From contig NZ_AP025473.1 in the NCBI RefSeq assembly GCF_024347395.1, positions 1,178,001 through 1,242,000 on the forward strand: a stretch of 64,000 nucleotides of DNA. Direction: 5' to 3'. The stretch is from Vibrio cortegadensis (GTDB lineage Bacteria > Pseudomonadota > Gammaproteobacteria > Enterobacterales > Vibrionaceae). This document shows, piece after piece, positions 1 through 9,925 of the stretch. The notes beneath the pieces are model-generated. The model was given only the letters and a program-made list of their open reading frames with translations, was not told where the DNA came from and made no database searches. Positions within the stretch are counted from its first letter, which is position 1. The number at the start of each line of letters is the position of its first letter. The position numbers and the translations under genes were made by a program.

Positions 1-3000
1 CATCCTCTATCATATTTACAACCATAGAGTGCAGAGCATCTGCTGCTTTATAAGCTCTTGATTCACTCTTTTCTGCGGTTGCTTCACTACCAACGGTGTT
101 TTGCCCATCAAAGGTGAGAGTCATACTGTTAGACTCATCAAACACAACCGTCACTTTGTTAATCGGCAAGTCTTCCATTTCAGCAAAGCTGTGTACTGGC
201 GATGACGTTGGCGCATGGTTTTCAGTTACGTTTAGAGTGACCTGAGTTGTGTCTTTATCCGTACCGTCCGTCGCCGTGACTTCCAACTGATAACTATTCT
301 GAACAGAGTGGTCTAACTTAACCCCGTCTTTAAGCCAAATCTCACCGCTATTTGAATCTACGCTGAATAAATTGGCATCACCGCCACTTAGCTCGTATTC
401 AATAGTATCTACGCCATCAGGATCGAAAGCTTCAACTTTACCCACCAACAATCCGGATTCCAGCTCTGCAACGTTAAAAGTTGCATTATCCGCTGTTGGC
501 ATACCGCTGACATCGGTTCCATGAGTCTGATCTGCATCAGTATTGCTAATAAACTCAGGAGCGCGATCTCGAATATCGATAGTCACTTCACCAGTGGCAG
601 TATCGCCATCCGCGTCGATAACGGTTACATCAAATCTTTCTTGTTGATGACCAGCAACATTCGTCGCTTTATAATCATAGCGACCATTCTCAAAGTTAAT
701 GGTTAACGTGCCGTGCTCGGTGTCAATCTCTGCCAACGAGTGCGAAGAAATAACCGTTCCATCACTCTTACTAACAGTACCTTCCACTTTATTATATTGG
801 TAGGTTTCACCATCCACCTCTATTTGATCGACCCATTGGCTGTCGCCACTAATATCATCTAAAAGGTTACTTTGAAGCTGACCTGATACTGTTTTATTCA
901 GGAGCCCCTCTATTTGAGAATCATCTGTCACCACTAGTGCTGAGCCTTTATCGGTTGCCACTGGTTCTAGATATTTCATATCCGCACCAGCACCAATACC
1001 AATTGACCAAATGTTCTCTAAAGATGCACCACTCGAACCGATACTGTGCTCCATCGCATTTTCAAGAATGATATTTTGCTCAGCTTCTGTCGGTTTATCC
1101 CAACCATTAACTAAGTACTCGTAACGCTGCTCACTTTCAAAATCGTCGGCTGTAGACCACTTCATTAAGCTATCGCGTAACCCACTATATGCAGGGTCTG
1201 AAGTATTTGTCCATGAATTGAAATCGCTTGGTGCACCATCTGAAATAAAGTAAAGCTGATGACTGCTAGTATCGCCCGTTTCATGGCTAAGTTCGGTTAA
1301 TGCTTCGTTTACCTGATCGATCGCTTGGCTGTATGGCGTCCAACCGCCGCGGCCAATTGAATCCAGATAAGTATCAATATCCTCCACAGACTCCAACCAT
1401 TCAGACGTTTTACCCTCAGGGTATCCTGAGTGTGTCGCAATCTTAAATCGAACATCACCAAGATCATCATATTTTTCAAACATGGTTTTAATTGCACTAC
1501 GTGCAAGGTCCCAGCGGGTAACTTCAACACCTTGTTCGTTTTTAACCATATCTGACCACATTGAACCTGACGCATCTAACGCAATGACGACACTGTTGTT
1601 TTGTGGGTCAACGTCCATGATTTCATGGTGCCCTGAATTAACTGAAGGTAAAGAATCAACGACGCCAAGGTGCATGGTCGCATTTTCAACTCGACCACCT
1701 GCATCCACTTGAATGTTGACAGGGATATCTAACGTATCAGCACCTTGTTCCGGGTGATCTACTGGTTCATATTGTTCGACGGTATAATGCCCAGTTTTAC
1801 CATCAATACTAGCTTCAATCACTTTGACCTTATCATCACCTGAGCTAACATATCCTGTCAAAGTCCCGCGATCGTCACTCACTTCAAACACGACAGGCTT
1901 GCCTTCACTGGTAACGTTCTGCAGATTCTGTTCAGAATCAAATCGGAACTCTGCATCGGATGCTAAACCAAGGTCTGCAACTAAATCACCTTCTGCATGT
2001 ACGCCAGCATCCGAACCAACGGCAGACTCATCAAGCATGATATGCGAATCATCCAATGAGATAGGTTCACCTACCACATGAACTGTCACTTCTGCTTCAT
2101 CAGTTAGACCATCCGCATCTTCAATGACGTATTTAAATGAGTATTCCTTTATCTCCCCTGTTTTGATCGTACGCTGATCTTCTGGCAACGACTCAAGATA
2201 CTTAGCTGCATCAAAAACCAATTTGCCATCTACTAAATTTAAATATTCTGTTTGTGGGTAATCGATAATGGTTAGTTCGTCACCGTCTGGATCGCTATCA
2301 TTCGCCAACACATCCAACTCTAGAATACCTGCTCCTGTTGTTTGATAGTCGTCATCAAAGCTCGTCAAATCGGCGGAAACTTGCGTTACAAAGTACTCCG
2401 ACCCTTTAGGATCAACCACACCATCTTTGTAACCCACAGCTGACATTTCAATGCTATCGAAATATCGACCGTCAGCGTCAATACTCACAACTTGCTTGCC
2501 ATTGCTAGTGCCTTCAAATACACCCGAAGCGACAACCTCACCTTTGTAGTAAGCTTTCCAAACACCGCGCTCAACTCCTGGCTCCCAAGAGCTCCAAAGA
2601 TTATTAACTTGAACTTCAGCATGATCTGCGACTTGACTATCAGCGAAAGTGAAACGCATAGCCTCACTGTGTGAAGTGGCATCATCGAATCCAATTTGGC
2701 CATCTTTTACCTGATCCGTACCGCCATCTAAAGAAGAGCTAACCCCGAACTTATGCGCACCACCGTCACCGGTGTAATCCGCCTTGTTAGCATCACCGAT
2801 TCTGTTACCTGTGTTGGTATCAACTATGTAGTAATCCACACTAATATCGGTGCTCTCGTCCCAGTTCGTGTGATCTAAAACCTTCGTCTCTTTCTCAATA
2901 CCCTTGTCATCTTCAGCTATTGGAGCTTCGTTAATGTCATTTATCACGACATTGACGTTGGCCGTATCCTTCGCACCAGACTGATCTTCAACTTCTACCA

Positions 3001-6000
3001 ATAATTGGTAGCTATCCAACGTTTCATGATCAAAGACTACGCCGCTTTTAACGCTGATCTCACCTGTGAGGCTGTTGATTTCAAACAGGTCGGTGTGGTT
3101 AGTTAACTGATAAGTTACGCTACTCCCTTTATCAACATCAAATGCCTCGACCTGCCCAATTACCCCAGCAACAGTATTCTCATTGATACTAAACTGGTAG
3201 CTATCGGTATCAGCTTTACCGTCTTCATCTAGGCCGTGGCTATCATTCGTTCCACTAATAAATTCCGGAGCATCGTTGTTACCAGTAATAGTCACCACCA
3301 CGTCATGAGGGGTGCCGTCCGCCGACGTCACTGTCAGAGTACGGATCACCGGATCGCTATCGGCGTCTAACGCTTGCACGTCTGGGTGGCGGTTGTTCAG
3401 CTCATACGTCCAGTGGCCATCGGCATCAATGGAGAACGTGCCCCAGTGGCCGTCTTGAACGTTGGTTTGTGGTTGGAAGACCGCTTCGCCTGCATCAGGA
3501 TCCGCCACGGTTAAGTTGCCACCCGTGGTCAGCGTGACGTCTTCTTGCACTGCGCCCGCGCCATCACCCGGTTGCTCTGGTGTGATGACCGCTTGGTCGT
3601 CTGAGCCCACGATGGTCACGACCACGTTATGAGGAGTGCCGTCCGCCGACGTCACTGTCAGGGTGCGAGTCACCGGATCGCTATCAGCATCGAGAGCTTG
3701 CACGTCTGGGTGGCGGTTGTTCAACTCATACGTCCATTTACCAGTCTCATCGATAGAGAAGGTGCCCCAGTTACCATCTTGAACGTCGGTTTGAGGTTGG
3801 AAGACCGCTTCTCCGGCATCAGGATCCGCCACGGTTAAGTTGCCACCAGTGGTCAGCGTGACGTCTTCTTGCACCGCGCCCGCATCGTCACCCGGTTGCT
3901 CTGGCGTGATGATCGCTTGGTCGTCTGAGCCCGCGATGGTCACGACTACGTCATGAGGGGTGCCGTCCGCCGACGTCACTGTCAGGGTACGGATCACAGG
4001 ATCGCTATCGGCGTCGAGAGCTTGCACGTCTGGGTGGCGGTTGTTCAGCTCATACGTCCAGTTGCCATCCGCATCGATCGAGAACGTGCCCCAGTGGCCG
4101 TCTTGAACGTCGGTTTGTGGTTGGAAGACCGCTTCGCCTGCATCAGGATCCGCCACGGTTAAGTTGCCACCCGTGGTCAGCGTGACGTCTTCTTGCACCG
4201 CGCCCGCATCATCACCCGGCTGCTCTGGCGTGATGATCGCTTGGTCGTCTGAGCCCGCGATGGTCACGACTACGTCATGAGGGGTGCCGTCCGCCGACGT
4301 CACTGTCAGGGTACGGATCACAGGATCGCTATCGGCATCGAGAGCTTGCACGTCTGGGTGGCGGTTGTTCAGCTCATACGTCCATTTACCAGTCTCATCA
4401 ATCGAGAAGGTGCCCCAGTGGCCGTCTTGAACGTCGGTTTGTGGTTGGAAGACCGCTTCTCCGGCATCAGGATCAGACACGGTTAAGTTGCCACTCGTGG
4501 TCAGCGTGACGTCTTCTTGCACCGCGCCCGCGTCGTCACCCGGTTGCTCTGGTGTGATGATCGCTTGGTCGTCTGAGCCCGCGATGGTCACCACCACGTC
4601 ATGAGGGGTGCCGTCCGCCGACGTCACTGTCAGGGTACGGATCACCGGATCGCTATCGGCGTCTAACGCTTGCACGTCAGGGTGGCGGTTGTTCAGCTCA
4701 TACGTCCAGTGGCCATCGGCATCAATCGAGAAGGTGCCCCAGTTACCATCTTGAACGTCGGTTTGTGGCTGGAAGACCGCGTCACCCGTATCAGGATCCG
4801 CCACGTTTAAGTTGCCACCTGTGGTCAGCGTGACGTCTTCTTGCACCGCGCCCGCGTCATCACCCGGTTGCTCTGGTGTGATGACCGCTTGGTCGTCTGA
4901 GCCCGCGATGGTCACCACCACGTCATGAGGGGTGCCGTCCGCCGACGTGACTGTCAGAGTACGGATCACCGGATCGCTATCAGCATCTAACGCTTGCACG
5001 TCTGGGTGGCGATTGTTCAGCTCATACGTCCAGTTGCCATCGGCATCGATAGAGAACGTGCCCCAGTTACCATCTTGAACGTTGGTTTGTGGGTGGAAGA
5101 CCGCTTCGCCGGCATCAGGATCAGACACGGTTAAGTTGCCGATCGTGGTCAGCGTGACGTCTTCTTGCACCGCGCCTTTATCATCACCCGGTTGCTCTGG
5201 TGTGATGATCGCTTGGTCGTCTGAGCCCGCGATGGTCACCACCACGTCATGAGGGGTGCCGTCCGCCGACGTCACTGTCAGGGTACGGATCACCGGATCG
5301 CTATCGGCGTCTAACGCTTGCACGTCTGGGTGGCGGTTGTTCAGCTCATACGTCCAGTTGCCCTCGGCATCGATAGAGAAGGTGCCCCAGTGGCCGTCTT
5401 GAACGTCGGTTTGTGGCTGGAAGACCGCTTCGCCGGCATCAGGATCAGACACGGTTAAGTTGCCACCCGTGGTCAGCGTGACGTCTTCTCTTACTGCACC
5501 CGCATCGTCACCCGGTTGCTCTGGTGTGATGATCGCTTGGTCGTCTGAGCCCGCGATGGCCACCACCACATCATGAGGGGTGCCGTCCGCCGACGTCACT
5601 GTCAGGGTACGGATCACCGGATCGCTATCGGCGTCTAACGCTTGCACGTCTGGGTGGCGGTTGTTCAGCTCATACGTCCAGTTGCCCTCGGCATCGATAG
5701 AGAACGTGCCCCAGTTACCATCTTGAACGTCGGTTTGTGGTTGGAAGACCGCGTCACCGGCATCAGGATCCGCCATGGTTAAGTTGCCACCCGTGGTCAG
5801 CGTGACGTCTTCTTGCACTGCGCCTGCGTCGTCACCCGGTTGCTCTGGTGTGATGACCGCTTGGTCGTCTGAGCCCGCGATGGTCACCACCACGTCATGA
5901 GGGGTGCCGTCCGCCGACGTCACTGTCAGAGTACGGATCACCGGATCGCTATCGGCGTCTAACGCTTGCACGTCTGGGTGGCGGTTGTTCAGCTCATACG

Positions 6001-7579
6001 TCCAGTTGCCCTCGGCATCGATAGAGAAGGTGCCCCAGTGGCCGTCTTGAACGTCGGTTTGTGGCTGGAAGACCGCTTCGCCGGCATCAGGATCAGACAC
6101 GGTTAAGTTGCCACCCGTGGTCAGCGTGACGTCTTCTCTTACTGCACCCGCATCGTCACCCGGTTGCTCTGGTGTGATGATCGCTTGGTCGTCTGAGCCC
6201 GCGATGGCCACCACCACATCATGAGGGGTGCCGTCCGCCGACGTCACTGTCAGGGTACGGATCACCGGATCGCTATCGGCGTCTAACGCTTGCACGTCTG
6301 GGTGGCGGTTGTTCAGCTCATACGTCCAGTTGCCCTCGGCATCGATAGAGAACGTGCCCCAGTTACCATCTTGAACGTCGGTTTGTGGTTGGAAGACCGC
6401 GTCACCGGCATCAGGATCCGCCATGGTTAAGTTGCCACCCGTGGTCAGCGTGACGTCTTCTTGCACTGCGCCTGCGTCGTCACCCGGTTGCTCTGGTGTG
6501 ATGACCGCTTGGTCGTCTGAGCCCGCGATGGTCACCACCACGTCATGAGGGGTGCCGTCCGCCGACGTCACTGTCAGAGTACGGATCACCGGATCGCTAT
6601 CGGCGTCTAACGCTTGCACGTCTGGGTGGCGGTTGTTCAGCTCATACGTCCAGTTGCCATCCGCATCGATAGAGAACGTGCCCCAGTGGCCGTCTTGAAC
6701 GTCGGTTTGAGGCTGGAAGACCGCGTCACCAGCATCAGGATCCGCCACGGTTAAGTTGCCGCTCGTGGTCAGCGTGACGTCTTCTTGCACCGCGCCCGCA
6801 TCGTCACCCGGTTGCTCTGGTGTGATGATCGCTTGGTCGTCTGAGCCCGCGATGGTCACCACCACGTCATGAGGGGTGCCGTCCGTCGACGTCACTGTTA
6901 AAGTACGGATCACCGGATCGCTATCGGCGTCTAACGCTTGCACGTCTGGGTGGCGGTTGTTCAGCTCATACGTCCAGTTGCCCTCGGCATCGATAGAGAA
7001 GGTACCCCAGTGGCCGTCTTGAACGTTGGTTTGAGGTTGGAAGACCGCTTCGCCTGCATCAGGATCCGCCACGGTTAAGTTGCCACTCGTGGTCAGCGTG
7101 ACGTCTTCTCTTACTGCGCCTGCATCGTCACCATCAATTAACGCCGTGGAGTTACTACTATCTATTTCAGAAGAACGGTGTACCTCAGGTAAATCTTTGG
7201 TATCACTCTGCTCACTGTCTAAACCTGCTGTTTCAAAAAACGTACTTGCCAGAAGTTCAGCTCCAGAACGTTCAATCGTTCCGGAAGACGTTAAACTAGA
7301 ACCTAATTGCTCACCTGCAGCTGTGGCATATTCCTCTCCTAACTCTGTTGGGTCATCGCCTTGCGCGACGGCTTTAACAATGTCCTCCACTACAAGAGGT
7401 ATATCTGAGTTCGTATCACCACTTTCTACGGAAGTGTTTAAAGCTAGAGAGCCACTTTTTAACGTCTCTACGACAATCTCACCCGGAAGCAAGTTATCCT
7501 TAGATTCAACTACTTTAATGTGACCATCTTTACCGATTACAACATACTTATCTGTAGCTGAGCTTGACTTTCCAACCAA
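1..7579 (-). CDS. Giant LapA/RTX-like VCBS-repeat adhesin (3' end outside window)
   Basis: A very long surface adhesin, read leftward and open to the window edge. The N-terminus resembles the LapA-type retention module. A TAAG motif at about residues 86-89 (bases 7313-7324) matches the di-alanine site cut by LapG-type periplasmic proteases. Twelve VCBS-type repeats follow (about 3285-7140). Then come a cadherin-like repeat (about 2930-3290), an unassigned lectin-like stretch, a von Willebrand A domain with MIDAS motif DASGS (1562-1576), another cadherin-like repeat (about 190-560) and the start of a second A domain with DESNS (125-139). No ATG is in frame. The best start is TTG at 7579, with a GGGG ribosome site 8 bases upstream; the frame is open to a stop about 60 bases further up. 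The RTX/secretion C-terminus is outside. Export through type I secretion is inferred from the family and the divergent TolC and OmpA genes. Confidence 0.9.
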   Translation of the reverse strand, partial: MVGKSSSATDKYVVIGKDGHIKVVESKDNLLPGEIVVETLKSGSLALNTSVESGDTNSDIPLVVEDIVKAVAQGDDPTELGEEYATAAGEQLGSSLTSSGTIERSGAELLASTFFETAGLDSEQSDTKDLPEVHRSSEIDSSNSTALIDGDDAGAVREDVTLTTSGNLTVADPDAGEAVFQPQTNVQDGHWGTFSIDAEGNWTYELNNRHPDVQALDADSDPVIRTLTVTSTDGTPHDVVVTIAGSDDQAIITPEQPGDDAGAVQEDVTLTTSGNLTVADPDAGDAVFQPQTDVQDGHWGTFSIDADGNWTYELNNRHPDVQALDADSDPVIRTLTVTSADGTPHDVVVTIAGSDDQAVITPEQPGDDAGAVQEDVTLTTGGNLTMADPDAGDAVFQPQTDVQDGNWGTFSIDAEGNWTYELNNRHPDVQALDADSDPVIRTLTVTSADGTPHDVVVAIAGSDDQAIITPEQPGDDAGAVREDVTLTTGGNLTVSDPDAGEAVFQPQTDVQDGHWGTFSIDAEGNWTYELNNRHPDVQALDADSDPVIRTLTVTSADGTPHDVVVTIAGSDDQAVITPEQPGDDAGAVQEDVTLTTGGNLTMADPDAGDAVFQPQTDVQDGNWGTFSIDAEGNWTYELNNRHPDVQALDADSDPVIRTLTVTSADGTPHDVVVAIAGSDDQAIITPEQPGDDAGAVREDVTLTTGGNLTVSDPDAGEAVFQPQTDVQDGHWGTFSIDAEGNWTYELNNRHPDVQALDADSDPVIRTLTVTSADGTPHDVVVTIAGSDDQAIITPEQPGDDKGAVQEDVTLTTIGNLTVSDPDAGEAVFHPQTNVQDGNWGTFSIDADGNWTYELNNRHPDVQALDADSDPVIRTLTVTSADGTPHDVVVTIAGSDDQAVITPEQPGDDAGAVQEDVTLTTGGNLNVADPDTGDAVFQPQTDVQDGNWGTFSIDADGHWTYELNNRHPDVQALDADSDPVIRTLTVTSADGTPHDVVVTIAGSDDQAIITPEQPGDDAGAVQEDVTLTTSGNLTVSDPDAGEAVFQPQTDVQDGHWGTFSIDETGKWTYELNNRHPDVQALDADSDPVIRTLTVTSADGTPHDVVVTIAGSDDQAIITPEQPGDDAGAVQEDVTLTTGGNLTVADPDAGEAVFQPQTDVQDGHWGTFSIDADGNWTYELNNRHPDVQALDADSDPVIRTLTVTSADGTPHDVVVTIAGSDDQAIITPEQPGDDAGAVQEDVTLTTGGNLTVADPDAGEAVFQPQTDVQDGNWGTFSIDETGKWTYELNNRHPDVQALDADSDPVTRTLTVTSADGTPHNVVVTIVGSDDQAVITPEQPGDGAGAVQEDVTLTTGGNLTVADPDAGEAVFQPQTNVQDGHWGTFSIDADGHWTYELNNRHPDVQALDADSDPVIRTLTVTSADGTPHDVVVTITGNNDAPEFISGTNDSHGLDEDGKADTDSYQFSINENTVAGVIGQVEAFDVDKGSSVTYQLTNHTDLFEINSLTGEISVKSGVVFDHETLDSYQLLVEVEDQSGAKDTANVNVVINDINEAPIAEDDKGIEKETKVLDHTNWDESTDISVDYYIVDTNTGNRIGDANKADYTGDGGAHKFGVSSSLDGGTDQVKDGQIGFDDATSHSEAMRFTFADSQVADHAEVQVNNLWSSWEPGVERGVWKAYYKGEVVASGVFEGTSNGKQVVSIDADGRYFDSIEMSAVGYKDGVVDPKGSEYFVTQVSADLTSFDDDYQTTGAGILELDVLANDSDPDGDELTIIDYPQTEYLNLVDGKLVFDAAKYLESLPEDQRTIKTGEIKEYSFKYVIEDADGLTDEAEVTVHVVGEPISLDDSHIMLDESAVGSDAGVHAEGDLVADLGLASDAEFRFDSEQNLQNVTSEGKPVVFEVSDDRGTLTGYVSSGDDKVKVIEASIDGKTGHYTVEQYEPVDHPEQGADTLDIPVNIQVDAGGRVENATMHLGVVDSLPSVNSGHHEIMDVDPQNNSVVIALDASGSMWSDMVKNEQGVEVTRWDLARSAIKTMFEKYDDLGDVRFKIATHSGYPEGKTSEWLESVEDIDTYLDSIGRGGWTPYSQAIDQVNEALTELSHETGDTSSHQLYFISDGAPSDFNSWTNTSDPAYSGLRDSLMKWSTADDFESEQRYEYLVNGWDKPTEAEQNIILENAMEHSIGSSGASLENIWSIGIGAGADMKYLEPVATDKGSALVVTDDSQIEGLLNKTVSGQLQSNLLDDISGDSQWVDQIEVDGETYQYNKVEGTVSKSDGTVISSHSLAEIDTEHGTLTINFENGRYDYKATNVAGHQQERFDVTVIDADGDTATGEVTIDIRDRAPEFISNTDADQTHGTDVSGMPTADNATFNVAELESGLLVGKVEAFDPDGVDTIEYELSGGDANLFSVDSNSGEIWLKDGVKLDHSVQNSYQLEVTATDGTDKDTTQVTLNVTENHAPTSSPVHSFAEMEDLPINKVTVVFDESNSMTLTFDGQNTVGSEATAEKSESRAYKAADALHSMVVNMIED
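3285..7140 (-). repeat. Array of twelve 324-bp VCBS coding repeats
   Basis: The same landmark, on the plus strand a GGTCACCACCACGTCATG-like string, recurs every 324 bases from 3294 to 6858: twelve copies, each 108 codons. The units encode a conserved block with PEQPGDDAGAV, then LTVADPDAGE, then GNWTYELNN motifs, typical of VCBS immunoglobulin-like domains. Units differ only by scattered substitutions, so the array is prone to recombination and to assembly collapse. Plus-strand open frames inside it are shadows of the repeat. Confidence 0.93.
5281..6658 (-). repeat. 648-bp two-unit tandem duplication inside the VCBS array
   Basis: By eye, bases 5281-6010 and 5929-6658 read identically at an offset of 648 bases (two VCBS units). 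This includes private variants such as GGCCACCACCACATC in place of the usual GGTCACCACCACGTC (near 5557 and 6205) and GCCATGG in place of GCCACGG. Identity stops at a C/A difference near 6659 and a G/A difference near 5280. This is a young higher-order duplication. Confidence 0.82.
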
Positions 7580-7946
7580 AATTATTACCCCATTGAGCAG
7601 ATGAAATAATCCCTTCCCTCGATTAATTCAGGGAATGGGCATTACTTCAGGCAGTGATACATATAAGTGATAATTTATCATTAATTGCCCAACGTAAAAC
7701 ATGCACTTTTTCACCAATAAATTTCATGTTTTAAAGTTGTTTTATTTTGCTCCATAAAGACATATGTTATGCGGCTTATTTTTAGGACTTTGTTCCGACA
7801 ATTACATTTTTTGAGAGATGATGGTTTAAATTTACAAAGCCAGATCTTATACAAACATTTCTTTAATATATTCAGTTCTTACAGTTTCAATATTGAGACA
7901 TAAATTAAAAATAATTAGCGTTGCGAATTATTTGGGGAGATTTCTT
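7580..7946. other. Divergent intergenic region between adhesin and TolC gene
   Basis: An A+T-rich gap separating the leftward adhesin from the rightward TolC-family gene. It must carry promoters for both. No stem-loop terminator, RNA gene or further coding stretch was seen. The segment 7893-7946 is in frame with the TolC gene through an upstream TTG, but it lacks a ribosome site there. Confidence 0.5.
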
Positions 7947-9254
7947 TTGAAGCTTAGTAGTATTAGTCTTGTGTGTTTTGGTTTGTTAATACCCCTTCAC
8001 TCAAGCGCACAGACATTAGAGCAGGCTGTAGCAGTTACATTTGCAACCAACCCAGAGATTAAGAGTGCGTTCAATGAATATATGAGCAAACGCTACATCA
8101 TTGATCAATCAAGTGGCGCGTATAAACCAACTATCGATTTAGACGCTAGTATCGGTTATGAAGGTATAGACTCTGCGAACTCTGCAGATAGAACAGACAT
8201 GACCCGTAAAGACGCCTCAATTACATTTAACCAACTAATTTGGGATGGTTCAAAAACTCTATACGATATAGATCGTACATCAGCAGACGCAGAATCGGTG
8301 CGTTATCAATTGCTGGCTGATGCTCAAAATGCTGCTCTACAAGTTGCTAAAGCGTATCTGGACGTAATTGAGGCGCAGGAATTCATTACACTTTCTGAAA
8401 ACAACCTAAATACGCACGAACGTATTTATACTGATATCAAAAAACGTACACAATCGGGAATTGGCTCAATTGCAGACCTGACTCAAGTTGAAGGGCGTCT
8501 AGCAAAGGCTCACAGCAATTTACTAGCGGCACAAAACAACTACAAAGATGCACAAACCGCATTTATTCGATTAGTGGGCGAAAAACCTCAGGATCTGATC
8601 TTTCCACGCGCGGACCAAAACTTTATCTCAAGCAGCTTAGATGAGGCTAAAAATCAAGCTTTTGAAAACCATCCAGTTATCAAAATAGCATTAGCTGATG
8701 TTGATTCTGCAAGATTCCAATACCAGCAAACAGACGCTAACTACTTCCCAGTGGTTTCTGTTGAAGCAGCACAAAGTTGGCGTGATGATGCAGGAGGTAT
8801 TGAAGGTAGCAGCTCTGAAACTACGGCGATGCTTCGTCTCCGTTACAACCTCTACAATGGTGGCAGAGATTCTGCAAACGCTGACAGTATGGCCTACCAA
8901 CTCAACAAAGCGAAAGATCTACGTGAGCGTGCCTACCGAAGTGTTGAACAAGAACTAGGCCTATCGTGGAGTGCTCTAGAACTGACTGGTAAGCAAAAAA
9001 CCTTCCTAAGTCAGCATGTTGACTTTATGTCGGACACTGTTATTGCTTACCAAAAACAATACCGCATCGGTAAACGTACCTTGCTTGATTTGCTCAATAC
9101 TGAAAATGAGTTATTTGAATCACGAAAAAGTTATCTCGAAACTCAGTTCGCTCAACAATACGCTAAATACCGAACTCTAACTTCTACAGGAAAATTACTT
9201 GATGCATTGCGCGTCGATATCCCTCAAGAATGGACTCAGCCAGTAGAGTACTAA
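7947..9254 (+). CDS. TolC-family outer-membrane channel of a type I secretion system
   Basis: Outer-membrane factor of the TolC family, expected to form the exit duct for the adjacent adhesin (AggA/LapE-like role). The chosen start is TTG at 7947, because GGGGAG lies 7 bases upstream. It gives a clean signal peptide (MKLSSISLVCFG... ending near SSAQ) and 435 residues, a normal length for the family. A frame extension to a TTG at 7893 would add 18 residues before the signal peptide and looks less likely. The mature part begins LEQAVAVTFATNPEI, typical of the first TolC repeat, and NGGRDSANAD and RIGKRTLLDLLNTENELF fit the second repeat. The OmpA gene starts 5 bases downstream, so the two are co-transcribed. 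The ABC and membrane-fusion partners are not in this window. Confidence 0.88.
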   Translation: MKLSSISLVCFGLLIPLHSSAQTLEQAVAVTFATNPEIKSAFNEYMSKRYIIDQSSGAYKPTIDLDASIGYEGIDSANSADRTDMTRKDASITFNQLIWDGSKTLYDIDRTSADAESVRYQLLADAQNAALQVAKAYLDVIEAQEFITLSENNLNTHERIYTDIKKRTQSGIGSIADLTQVEGRLAKAHSNLLAAQNNYKDAQTAFIRLVGEKPQDLIFPRADQNFISSSLDEAKNQAFENHPVIKIALADVDSARFQYQQTDANYFPVVSVEAAQSWRDDAGGIEGSSSETTAMLRLRYNLYNGGRDSANADSMAYQLNKAKDLRERAYRSVEQELGLSWSALELTGKQKTFLSQHVDFMSDTVIAYQKQYRIGKRTLLDLLNTENELFESRKSYLETQFAQQYAKYRTLTSTGKLLDALRVDIPQEWTQPVEY

Positions 9255-9259
9255 ACACG

Positions 9260-9877
9260 ATGAAAACCAATACCTTAAAATTTCTAGCTTTAACTACAAT
9301 GAGCCTAAATAGCGCATTTGCAACGGATCAGTTCGATTACATTCCTACTCCAGAAGCCGTTCAGGTCGCTGACCTGCAAGACTTGGACAATGATGGCGTT
9401 ATCAATGCTCGCGATCTGTGTTCAAATACCCCGCTTGGTGCCGAAGTAGATAATGATGGCTGCGAAACCTACCTAAACAAAGAAGAACAGTATCAACTTA
9501 AGATCTTGTTTGCTAATGATTCAGATAGCATTAACTCAGCATTCCAACAAAAGATTACTGAATTGGCCACATTTCTTAAGAAGTACCCTACGGCTTCTAT
9601 CGAGATACAAGGTTATGCAAGTAAGGTTGGAAGCACTACCTATAACCTTGATTTATCACGTCGCCGAGCAAGCAACGTACGTAATCTATTAATTAAACAG
9701 AACATTTCAGAGAAAAGGCTAACTATTGTAGGCTTTGGTGATACTCATTTAGTCAAATTAGGCACGGATGATGTAAGCCACGCTTTAAACCGTCGAGTAA
9801 CAGCTACCGTTATTGGGCATAAAGGTATGGTCAAAGATGAATGGACTATATTTACTACTTTTCCAAAAGTAGACTAA
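9260..9877 (+). CDS. OmpA-family protein with thrombospondin type-3 calcium repeats
   Basis: A periplasmic or outer-membrane protein of 205 residues. The ATG at 9260 is preferred over an in-frame codon at 9230 because it begins a signal peptide (MKTNTLKFLALTTMSLNSAFA). The segment after it (DLDNDGVINARDLC, then AEVDNDGC) has two thrombospondin type-3-like Asp-rich calcium motifs. The C-terminal 110 residues form an OmpA/MotB peptidoglycan-binding domain, with the ASIEIQGYAS and NLDLSRRRASNVRNLL signatures. It follows the TolC gene by 5 bases and is probably an accessory of the same adhesin export locus, as in Shewanella bpfA-type clusters. That role is inferred. Confidence 0.85.
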   Translation: MKTNTLKFLALTTMSLNSAFATDQFDYIPTPEAVQVADLQDLDNDGVINARDLCSNTPLGAEVDNDGCETYLNKEEQYQLKILFANDSDSINSAFQQKITELATFLKKYPTASIEIQGYASKVGSTTYNLDLSRRRASNVRNLLIKQNISEKRLTIVGFGDTHLVKLGTDDVSHALNRRVTATVIGHKGMVKDEWTIFTTFPKVD

Positions 9878-9884
9878 CACCCCA

Positions 9885-9925
9885 GCCCCTAGTTAATTTT
9901 CACTAGTTACTAGGGGCATTTCTCT
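9885..9925 (+). terminator. Rho-independent terminator after the TolC-OmpA operon
   Basis: A 9-bp perfect stem, GCCCCTAGT (9885-9893) with ACTAGGGGC (9909-9917), is followed by a T-rich stretch (ATTTCTCTCC). It lies 8 bases after the OmpA stop. Confidence 0.75.

Noticed and set aside
3629..4486. Three similar 69-codon plus-strand open frames
   Set aside because: They recur with the VCBS unit on the opposite strand and are shadows of the adhesin.
3285..7140. Regularly spaced repeats that might suggest a CRISPR array or satellite DNA
   Set aside because: The unit is 324 bases, in frame over the whole unit and encodes a VCBS domain; there are no unique spacers.
7080..7523. A 147-codon plus-strand open frame
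   Set aside because: It is antisense to the adhesin N-terminus and has no ribosome site or recognisable domain.
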